Below are positions 1-5,675 of a stretch of 7,183 bases of DNA, piece after piece. The stretch is taken from the NCBI GenBank assembly GCA_903882825.1, contig CAIRYL010000015.1, positions 1 to 7,183 on the forward strand. Direction: 5' to 3'. Position 1 is the first letter of the stretch. Each line of letters opens with the position of its first letter. The translations under genes and the position numbers were made by a program. The notes under the pieces were generated by a model that was not told where the DNA came from, ran no database searches, and was given only the letters and a program-made list of their open reading frames with translations. The stretch comes from an uncultured Candidatus Peregrinibacteria bacterium (GTDB taxonomy: Bacteria; Patescibacteriota; Gracilibacteria; CAIRYL01).

Positions 1-55
1 GTGGAGATAATTGAATGCAAATGAAAAAAATTTCTCCTATTATGCGAGTATTGGC

Positions 56-87
56 AATCTTTTGTAAAGGAATCTAACTTGTAAAGG
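56..87. repeat. Two-copy tandem repeat in the left-edge intergenic DNA
   Basis: Two units, AATCT-TTTGTAAAGG (56-70) and AATCT-AACTTGTAAAGG (71-87), lie head to tail and differ by a 2-nt length change and one or two bases; both end with an identical TTGTAAAGG. They are in the 128 nt downstream of acr3, which otherwise contains no supported gene and no GC-rich hairpin. Function is unknown. They could be a protein-binding site for a gene beyond the left edge or simple slippage duplication. Confidence 0.45.
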
Positions 88-128
88 ACTGCTGTTATAA
101 TTTTTTAAATATATTTTTACAAATTCCA

Positions 129-1178
129 TTATGAATAAGAATAGTATTTTTCCCGCAACCAAGAGACGATACTTACCAGTATAATTAAGACGGGGACTTC
201 AATGAGTGGACCAACGACTCCTGCAAATGCTTGACCAGAGTTGATACCAAAAACCCCAATTGAAGTCGCAATGGCGAGTTCAAAATTATTTCCCGTTGCG
301 GTAAATGCGAGTGCAATATTTTGGGGAAAATTTGTCTCTAGCATTTTCCCGAAGAAAAAACTTATAAAAAACATAATTACAAAATACAGTATCAATGGTA
401 TCGCAATGATAAAAACATCAAAAGGAATGTTTACTATCAATTTTCCCTTCACACTAAACATGATCAAAATGGTAAACAAAAGGGAATATAAGGTAAGAGG
501 ACTAATTTTTGGTACAAATGTTTGAGTATACCATTCTTCTCCTTTTTTTCGTACCAATACATATCGTGTTAAAAATCCAGCCAAAAAAGGAATTCCAAGA
601 TATAAAAAAACACTTTTGGCAACATCTTGAATATGCACGCTTGCGACCATACTTTTTATCCCAAAATATGGAGGAAAGACGGTTATAAAAAGATACACAA
701 ATACACTATAAAAAATAACTTGAAAAATACTATTCATTGCCACTAAACCAGCAGCATATTCTCTATCTCCATTTGCTAAATCATTCCACACTAATACCAT
801 TGCAATACATCTGGCGAGCCCTATCATAATAATTCCCACCATGTATTCCGGGTATTCTTGTAAAAAAATAAGAGCCAGTGCAAACATTAAAAGTGGACCA
901 ATAATCCAATTTAAAAGAAGAGAAAGAGACAAAAGTTTTATATTTTTGAAAATTTTTCCAAGATTTTCATATTTTACTTTTGCGAGCGGTGGATACATCA
1001 TCAACATGAGACCTATTGCAATGGGAATATTGGTAGTGCCAAAAGAGAATTTATTAATAAAAGTTTCCGTACCTTGAAAAAAATAACCAATTCCAATACC
1101 AATACCCATAGATAAAAAGATCCATATCGTCAAATATCGATCCAGAAATGATAATTTTTTGGCGTTATTCTCATTCAT
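129..1178 (-). CDS. acr3: Acr3-family arsenite efflux transporter
   Basis: Integral membrane exporter of arsenite (possibly also antimonite), driven by the proton motive force in characterised Acr3 proteins. The 349-residue protein has about ten hydrophobic segments, as expected for the BART-superfamily Acr3 fold. Family signatures are clear. ARCIAMVLVWND contains Cys124, which corresponds to the essential membrane cysteine of Acr3 and is the only cysteine in the protein. ATGNNFELAIA contains Glu300, the conserved acidic residue of the late-helix NNFE motif. Length matches bacterial Acr3. The ATG at 1178 gives MNEN followed directly by the first helix; no Shine-Dalgarno motif precedes it. It lies 147 nt downstream of the hisD homologue on the same strand. 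No arsR or arsC is in the window, so the usual ars operon is absent here. Family assignment is firm; substrate is inferred from the family. Confidence 0.95.
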   Translation of the reverse strand: MNENNAKKLSFLDRYLTIWIFLSMGIGIGIGYFFQGTETFINKFSFGTTNIPIAIGLMLMMYPPLAKVKYENLGKIFKNIKLLSLSLLLNWIIGPLLMFALALIFLQEYPEYMVGIIMIGLARCIAMVLVWNDLANGDREYAAGLVAMNSIFQVIFYSVFVYLFITVFPPYFGIKSMVASVHIQDVAKSVFLYLGIPFLAGFLTRYVLVRKKGEEWYTQTFVPKISPLTLYSLLFTILIMFSVKGKLIVNIPFDVFIIAIPLILYFVIMFFISFFFGKMLETNFPQNIALAFTATGNNFELAIATSIGVFGINSGQAFAGVVGPLIEVPVLIILVSIVSWLREKYYSYS

Positions 1179-1184
1179 AAAAAT

Positions 1185-1190
1185 GTATTA
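1185..1190 (-). promoter_or_regulatory. Possible -10 element giving a leaderless acr3 transcript
   Basis: TAATAC on the minus strand ends exactly 6 nt before the acr3 ATG, so transcription would begin at or within a base of the start codon. No convincing -35 hexamer is seen at the right distance. The same geometry precedes the PH-domain gene. Confidence 0.25.
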
Positions 1191-1274
1191 AAATTATTTC
1201 TGTTCCGAAAGAAAAGGATTATGCATTCTCTCATAAAACAAGAAAGTTCCGCTTGCTTTTTAAACTATTATTTC

Positions 1275-1284
1275 CTCAATTGAG
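1275..1284. promoter_or_regulatory. Operator-like palindrome upstream of acr3
   Basis: CTCAATTGAG is a perfect 10-bp palindrome about 97 nt upstream of the acr3 start. On the minus strand it falls between a TTGGTC hexamer (-35-like) and AATAAT (-10-like) spaced 17 nt apart, the position where repressors often bind. Whether it is an ArsR-type operator cannot be told from the sequence. AT-rich DNA yields such palindromes by chance. Confidence 0.25.
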
Positions 1285-1300
1285 ATATTGACCAAAAAGG

Positions 1301-1320
1301 TTTTTAGATTTTTCTAAAAA
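1301..1320 (-). terminator. Weak AT-only hairpin after the hisD homologue
   Basis: A perfect 8-bp inverted repeat (TTTTTAGA, 4-nt loop, TCTAAAAA) begins 5 nt beyond the stop codon of the hisD homologue and is followed on the minus strand by CC and five T. The stem has only one G-C pair and the T tract is short and displaced, so termination strength is doubtful. It is the only hairpin in the hisD-acr3 gap. Confidence 0.3.
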
Positions 1321-1325
1321 AAATA

Positions 1326-2627
1326 TTACGAAGATAATCGTCGAGATACAGCCCGTCCATGAGCATCCAGCCCTTCAATTTTACTTACTGTTTGTACAAT
1401 ACTCGACAAATTTTGAAGTCCCTCTTTTGTAAGAATTTGTTTTTCTACAGTTTTTACAAAAGTTTCTACGCCTACTGGAGATGAAAATTTTACTGCCCGA
1501 GCAGTAGGAAGGCTATGATTTGTTCCGCTTGCATAATCACCAACGGGTACAGGAGCATATTCTCCAATAAAAATAGATCCCGCATTTCGAATGCTTTTAC
1601 TCAATTCTTCAGCATCTTTTGTTTGAATTTCTAAATGCTCGGCTCCATATTCATTTGCAAACGCAATCATCTCTTCACGAGAATCTACAACAATAAGAGC
1701 CGTATAACCATTATATAAAGACTGCTCTAAAATGCCTCTTCGAGAACATTCTTGTTTTAATTCTTCTACTTTTTTTTGTGTTTCTTCTGCAATTTTTTGG
1801 CTCGTACAACATAAAACCATAGAAGAATCTGGTCCATGTTCACACCGCGCTAAAATATCTAAAGCACAATATTCAGGATTACTCGTTTCATCCGCTAAAA
1901 TAAGACCTTCAGAAGGACCAGCCAACATATCTATTCCTACTTGACCAAAAACTTGAAGCTTGGCGGCCTGAACCCAAGGAGAGCCAGGTCCAGAAATTTT
2001 TTCTACTGGAATAATACTTTCTGTTCCATACGCCATTGCAGAAATAGCAGCGATTCCTCCTACTCTATAAATTTCATCTGAGCCGGCAATATGTGCCGCA
2101 ATAAGAATCTCGGGATAATCCCCCGTAGGAGGGAAAAATACTGCCACCCGTGGAACACGAGCAGCTTTTGCGGCTACCGTTAATATTTGTGCGACTGTTG
2201 GAAGTGGAGCCTTTCCAGCAGGAACATACAGTCCCACCGAGTCGAGTGGAGTAATTTTTGCACCCGTTCGAACACCAGGAATGGTTTCTATTTCCCATTC
2301 TCCGCGATCAAAAATATGTCGTGCTTGTTCCGCATGAAATGCCTGAGAAATAGAAATTTGTTTTTTGAGAATTTCTATGACTTCCGGAGAAACACGATTA
2401 TAGGCTTCTTCAATTTCTGCTGGCGTTACTCGAAGACGATCAAGCGAAAAATGCGGATCATCAAATTTTTGAATATATTCCAAAAGAGCACTATCTCCTT
2501 CATTTTTTACTTTTTGCACCCAATATTTTACGTCATCAAAAAGCGCATCAATATCTGCTTGTGCTCTTCTGAGTATTTTTTTTCTGGTTTCACCCACTAA
2601 TGCAACATTTTTATACAGAGGAATCAT
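1326..2627 (-). CDS. hisD: Histidinol dehydrogenase homologue with altered cofactor and metal residues
   Basis: HisD oxidises L-histidinol to L-histidine in two NAD-dependent steps, the last reactions of histidine synthesis. Length (433 residues) and motifs are HisD-like throughout: LYVPAGKAP (Tyr134), AGPSE (Ser239), EHGPDS (His264), the catalytic pair Glu330-His331 in GAEHLEIQT, Asp364 and His371 in GDYASGTNH, and Glu418/His423 near the end. These align in order with the E. coli residues, as I recall that numbering. Three usually conserved positions differ: the Gln zinc ligand of the QAEH motif is Arg261 (RCEH), the Gln of GGAQAI is Ala193 (GGIAAI), and the Asn of GPGN is Ser216 (GPGS). It may therefore be a divergent HisD or a related dehydrogenase with another substrate. 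No other his genes are nearby. I chose the ATG at 2627; an in-frame TTG at 2633 sits closer (6 nt, versus 12) to a GAGAG motif and is possible. Confidence 0.85.
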   Translation of the reverse strand: MIPLYKNVALVGETRKKILRRAQADIDALFDDVKYWVQKVKNEGDSALLEYIQKFDDPHFSLDRLRVTPAEIEEAYNRVSPEVIEILKKQISISQAFHAEQARHIFDRGEWEIETIPGVRTGAKITPLDSVGLYVPAGKAPLPTVAQILTVAAKAARVPRVAVFFPPTGDYPEILIAAHIAGSDEIYRVGGIAAISAMAYGTESIIPVEKISGPGSPWVQAAKLQVFGQVGIDMLAGPSEGLILADETSNPEYCALDILARCEHGPDSSMVLCCTSQKIAEETQKKVEELKQECSRRGILEQSLYNGYTALIVVDSREEMIAFANEYGAEHLEIQTKDAEELSKSIRNAGSIFIGEYAPVPVGDYASGTNHSLPTARAVKFSSPVGVETFVKTVEKQILTKEGLQNLSSIVQTVSKIEGLDAHGRAVSRRLSS

Positions 2628-2648
2628 ACACAAAAAAAACTCTCTTTT

Positions 2649-2657
2649 TTTATATCA
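2649..2657 (-). promoter_or_regulatory. Extended -10 promoter candidate for the hisD homologue
   Basis: On the minus strand TGATATAAA fits an extended -10 (TG, one base, TATAAA). It predicts a start near 2642 and a 5' leader of about 15 nt that includes part of the GAGAG motif. It lies in the 55-nt gap after ribD, suggesting the hisD homologue can be transcribed on its own. The -35 is weak. Confidence 0.35.
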
Positions 2658-2682
2658 GACATACCAAAAAAAATACACCTTT

Positions 2683-3801
2683 TTAAAAATCTTTCCATAT
2701 TTTTATGGCATCCATTCCGATAAAAAATGTTTTCCAGAGTTTTCCCGAATGAATCGGTGCAGGAATAACATTTTTATGGATGATGATATTGGGGCTTTCA
2801 TACTCTATAAATTCATCAAATACATTCGCTTGAAAAAAAGATTGTATTGTTTTTTCTCCTCCTTCTACCAAAATACTCGCAATTTTTTTTTCTCCTAATA
2901 TTTGTAAAAGAACCGGAAGAGAAAAACTATTATTCTTTTGGACAGGAATCTCAAGAATATGACTTTTCCCAAAGTATTTTTCAGCAGAAACTTTTTGGGT
3001 TTTCTCGGTGATCAATAAAAAGTTTTCATCTCTAAACACTTGTGCATTATGAGGACAAATTCCGTGTGGGTCCATAATGAGACGAAGAGGATCTCTTGGT
3101 ACTTTTTGAGGAAGAAAAGGAAGTGTATTTTCTTCATATTCTTCATAATATTTTGGAATTTCACGTACCCCTAAATGAGGATTATCAACCAAAATTGTAT
3201 GAGCTCCTACTAAAATGGCATCATGCTTTTGGCGAAGTCCATATGTAAATTTTTGAGTTTCATCTCCGCTAATACGCATGTTTTCACCAATAATTCCCAT
3301 TTCCCCATTTTTTGTTTTCGCAATTTTACCCGTTATAAAAGGAATATGTGTGGTGATGTATTTTTGAAATGGTTCATAAAAAAATGAATATTCATTTTGA
3401 AGATTGGAAGAAGCAAAAGATACCAATATTCCCGCATTTTTTAATATTTGCACTCCCTTTCCAGAAACTAATGGGTTGGGATCTAAGAAAAAAATACAAA
3501 CTTCTGAAACTTTTTTTTGAATGAGCATTTCCACACACGGTGGAGTTTTTCCCGTATGTGCGCATGGCTCTAAAGAAACAAAAACACAGGCACCAGCCAC
3601 ACAGTACCCTTGATTTTCTGCATTTTGGATTGCCTGTACTTCTGCGTGTGGTCCACCATAATACGGATGCCATCCCTCTCCTATAATTTTTTTATCTTTT
3701 ACAATAACACAACCAACTTCAGGATTTGGAGAAACATGCCCCCTCCCACACAGAGCCAGGAAAAGTGTCCGCCGAAAAAAATCATCACGGTAAAATTTCA
3801 T
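2683..3801 (-). CDS. ribD: Bifunctional riboflavin biosynthesis deaminase/reductase RibD
   Basis: RibD carries out two consecutive cytosolic steps of riboflavin synthesis: deamination of the pyrimidine product of GTP cyclohydrolase II, then NADPH-dependent reduction of the ribosyl side chain. The 372 residues match the usual two-domain length. The N-terminal deaminase domain (about 1-145) has SPNPEVGCVIV, the zinc/catalytic HAEVQAI (His52, Glu54) and EPCAHTGKTPPC (Cys80, Cys89), followed by DPNPLVSGKG. The reductase domain (about 153-372) has GLRQKHDAILVGAHTILVDNP (Asp206) and the ILVEGG nucleotide-binding loop. The lysine-bearing strand reads GKIAKTKNGEMG, where many RibD proteins have a SLDGK-type motif, so this domain is somewhat divergent. 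The ATG at 3801 begins at the expected distance before the first deaminase strand. There is no Shine-Dalgarno motif and a promoter-like element lies just upstream. The hisD homologue follows after 55 nt; no other rib genes are in view. Confidence 0.93.
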   Translation of the reverse strand: MKFYRDDFFRRTLFLALCGRGHVSPNPEVGCVIVKDKKIIGEGWHPYYGGPHAEVQAIQNAENQGYCVAGACVFVSLEPCAHTGKTPPCVEMLIQKKVSEVCIFFLDPNPLVSGKGVQILKNAGILVSFASSNLQNEYSFFYEPFQKYITTHIPFITGKIAKTKNGEMGIIGENMRISGDETQKFTYGLRQKHDAILVGAHTILVDNPHLGVREIPKYYEEYEENTLPFLPQKVPRDPLRLIMDPHGICPHNAQVFRDENFLLITEKTQKVSAEKYFGKSHILEIPVQKNNSFSLPVLLQILGEKKIASILVEGGEKTIQSFFQANVFDEFIEYESPNIIIHKNVIPAPIHSGKLWKTFFIGMDAIKIWKDF

Positions 3802-3809
3802 ACACGTAA

Positions 3810-3839
3810 AATATAGTGGAAGAAGGAAGATGTAGCCAA
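3810..3839 (-). promoter_or_regulatory. ribD promoter candidate
   Basis: On the minus strand TTGGCT (3834-3839) and TATATT (3810-3815) are separated by 18 nt. The -10 ends 8 nt before the ribD ATG, so the message would be nearly leaderless. No FMN-riboswitch-like leader can fit in this space. Confidence 0.45.
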
Positions 3840-3849
3840 GTTTTCTTTT

Positions 3850-3880
3850 TTGAGATATACTTTTTTTGATTTTTTATTAT
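3850..3880 (+). promoter_or_regulatory. rfbB promoter region, two alternative -10 elements
   Basis: TATACT at 3856-3861 would give a leader of about 18 nt. Alternatively TTGAGA (3850-3855) with TATTAT (3875-3880), spaced 19 nt, would start transcription at the ATG itself. The region is back to back with the ribD promoter in the 84-nt divergent gap. Confidence 0.35.
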
Positions 3881-3885
3881 GAGGT

Positions 3886-4926
3886 ATGTCTCAAACAATA
3901 TTAATAGTAGGAGGCGCAGGATTTATTGGTTCAAACTTTGTCCATCATATCGCTTCACAATACCCAAATTATAAAATAGTAGTATTAGACGCTCTTACTT
4001 ATGCGGGAAATTTAGAGAATTTAGAATTCGTAAAAGATAAAATTATCTTTATAAAAGGAAATATTGCGGATATGAACGCTGTTTCTTCTGTTTTTCAAGA
4101 ATATTCACCCCAATATATTGTAAATTTTGCCGCAGAAACACATGTCGATCGATCTATTGTAGGTCCACAAATTTTTTTAGAAACGAATGTAAAAGGGACT
4201 CAAAATCTTTTAGAAGCCTGTAGAAAAATGGAAATAAAAAGATATTTACAAGTTTCTACCGATGAAGTGTACGGAGATCTTGGTGACCATTTTTTAAACG
4301 ATGCCCCACAATATTTTACAGAAAATACGCCACTGAGTCCCAATTGCCCTTATGCAGCATCAAAAGCTTCAGCTGATCTTTTTGTACGATCATACTTTGA
4401 AACTTATTCTCTTCCTGTCCTTATTACGCGTTGTACCAATAATTATGGTCCGTATCAATATCCTGAAAAACTCATTCCATTTTTTCTTTTTCGAGCAATG
4501 CAAAATCAATCACTGCCGATATACGGAGATGGCAAAAATGTAAGAGATTGGCTCTATGTAAAAGATCATTGTGAAGCCATTGACAGAGTCCTTCATCACG
4601 GGAAAATCGGAGAAGTATACAACATTGGAGGACACAACGAAAAAACGAATCTTCAAATTACTGAAATTTTATTAGAAAAATTAGGGAAACCAAAAAGTCT
4701 TATTACTTTTGTAGAAGATCGTTTAGCCCACGATAGAAGATATGCAATGGATCCCACAAAAATGAGGGAACAACTCGGATGGGAACCCCGTTATCCTTTT
4801 GAAAAATGGATTGATGAGACAATTTCCTGGTATATGGAACATCAAGAATGGGTGGATAGATGTGCAAAACGTTCCGAAGAATTTAGAAAACAAAATTATG
4901 ATCAGCGAAAAGAAGAAACTCATTAA
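3886..4926 (+). CDS. rfbB: dTDP-glucose 4,6-dehydratase
   Basis: NAD-dependent extended short-chain dehydrogenase that converts dTDP-glucose to dTDP-4-keto-6-deoxyglucose, the second step toward dTDP-rhamnose and other deoxysugars of surface polysaccharide. The 346-residue protein has the Rossmann motif GGAGFIG (9-15), AAETHVDRS (82-90), the catalytic STDEVYG (124-130, with the Thr-Asp-Glu triad that separates this enzyme from UDP-glucose epimerases), YAASK (Tyr156, Lys160), TRCTNNYGPYQYPEKLIP, and GDGKNVRDWLYVKDHC in the substrate-binding region. About 20 highly charged residues at the C terminus extend beyond the conserved fold. The usual partners (rmlA, rmlC, rmlD) and glycosyltransferases are not in the window. 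The start gives MSQTILIVGG, the normal RmlB N terminus; a GAGG lies only 1 nt before the ATG, too close for a standard ribosome binding site. It converges with the PH-domain gene, with only 8 nt between stops. Confidence 0.95.
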   Translation: MSQTILIVGGAGFIGSNFVHHIASQYPNYKIVVLDALTYAGNLENLEFVKDKIIFIKGNIADMNAVSSVFQEYSPQYIVNFAAETHVDRSIVGPQIFLETNVKGTQNLLEACRKMEIKRYLQVSTDEVYGDLGDHFLNDAPQYFTENTPLSPNCPYAASKASADLFVRSYFETYSLPVLITRCTNNYGPYQYPEKLIPFFLFRAMQNQSLPIYGDGKNVRDWLYVKDHCEAIDRVLHHGKIGEVYNIGGHNEKTNLQITEILLEKLGKPKSLITFVEDRLAHDRRYAMDPTKMREQLGWEPRYPFEKWIDETISWYMEHQEWVDRCAKRSEEFRKQNYDQRKEETH

Positions 4927-4934
4927 AAAAATAA

Positions 4935-5552
4935 TCATCCATAAAAGTCATCACCCTTAGGCATATTATCTTGAGCTTTTCCAGAATATAAATTTTCTTG
5001 CCTTCCAGTTATAGCTTCTTGAAAACGTTGATACACTTCATACGGATTATTGATATTTTTGAGAGTATCATACGCCGTCTGTATTCTTTGATTTCTTTCC
5101 TTCCCCAGAGAAACAGTTTCAATTTTTCCCGTATCAATAAAAAGCGTTCCCGTATTAAATATTTTATCAAGCAGGCTGACTTGAACATTTATTGTCTTTA
5201 TGGCTGTAAAATAAAGAGAGTTAAAATCTGTTCCAATAATCCCCGACCGGATAAGAATCCGTTTATTGGTTATGAGATATACAATACGAGAATCAGAAAA
5301 AAAACGAATAAGGGAAAAAGTAAGCCCTCCTACAAAAAATAAAAGTCCAATCGCTGGTGTAGGAATCATATTTCCAGAACTTCCATGAGAAAAATCATAG
5401 TACAGATTCCCCTGCGAAAATAAAAAAATGGAAATTCCTGAAATGACTAAAAAAGAAACCCACCAATAAAACCAAAGAACCTTTTTATTCATGGTATCAC
5501 TCCAAATAATTTGTTCTTGTGGCTCTAAAACCGCCATTATCTCTGGATTCAT
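4935..5552 (-). CDS. Membrane protein with bacterial PH (bPH2/YdbS-like) domain
   Basis: A 205-residue protein of unknown role. A short N-terminal stretch (MNPEIMAVLEPQEQIIW, the E-x-I/V-x-W pattern common before the membrane part in this group) is followed by two hydrophobic helices (about 25-46 and 62-84). A soluble domain (about 88-172) then begins SRIVYLITNKRILIRSGIIG. The TNKR-(I/L)-x-I-R-x-G strand pair, the following aromatic-rich strand and IFNTGTLFIDTG are typical of bacterial PH domains of the YdbS/YdbT type, placing that domain on one face of the cytoplasmic membrane. The polar tail after about 175 looks disordered. It ends at TGA and is transcribed away from the DUF4012 gene. A TATAAT 6 nt before the ATG and the lack of a Shine-Dalgarno motif suggest a leaderless message. 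The domain call is fairly secure from motifs; ligand and function are unknown. Confidence 0.8.
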   Translation of the reverse strand: MNPEIMAVLEPQEQIIWSDTMNKKVLWFYWWVSFLVISGISIFLFSQGNLYYDFSHGSSGNMIPTPAIGLLFFVGGLTFSLIRFFSDSRIVYLITNKRILIRSGIIGTDFNSLYFTAIKTINVQVSLLDKIFNTGTLFIDTGKIETVSLGKERNQRIQTAYDTLKNINNPYEVYQRFQEAITGRQENLYSGKAQDNMPKGDDFYG

Positions 5553-5558
5553 ATATGT

Positions 5559-5564
5559 ATTATA
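5559..5564 (-). promoter_or_regulatory. Consensus -10 for the PH-domain gene, leaderless geometry
   Basis: A perfect TATAAT on the minus strand ends 6 nt before the ATG at 5552, placing the predicted transcription start on the start codon. The surrounding 123-nt divergent gap is very AT-rich, so the hexamer alone is modest evidence; the -35 is poor. Confidence 0.4.
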
Positions 5565-5675
5565 AATAAATATATCATCAACATTATCTCATTTTTTTGG
5601 TTTTTTTGCAATCAGAAAGTGATTTTGAAAAAGATGTGATACTATTCACTTTGGAAAAATTCAATTGTTTATTCT

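Noticed and set aside
1..24. Start of a minus-strand gene at the left edge (TTG codon after a TAGGAGAA motif)
   Set aside because: Only a handful of codons are visible and the spacing to the TTG is long, so no product can be supported.
2187..2600. Plus-strand open frame of 137 codons opposite the hisD homologue
   Set aside because: It is antisense to a well-conserved gene and its translation is low-complexity with no recognisable motif; a shadow frame.
1326..2627. Reassignment of CGG to Gln, which would restore the canonical QAEH zinc motif in the HisD homologue
   Set aside because: CGG also encodes the strongly conserved Arg of the TNKR motif in the PH-domain protein and the Arg of the FFRRTL helix in RibD, so Arg is the better reading in this genome.
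129..3801. A ribD-hisD-acr3 operon acting as one functional system
   Set aside because: The gaps of 55 and 147 nt contain promoter-like elements and a weak hairpin, and the products belong to unrelated processes; shared strand alone is not enough.
4923..4937. UGA read as Gly (Gracilibacteria/Absconditabacteria code), which would lengthen the PH-domain protein by a few residues
   Set aside because: All long frames lack internal UGA and their glycines are GGN codons, whereas genomes with that code use UGA often inside genes. A UGA stop here is the simpler reading.
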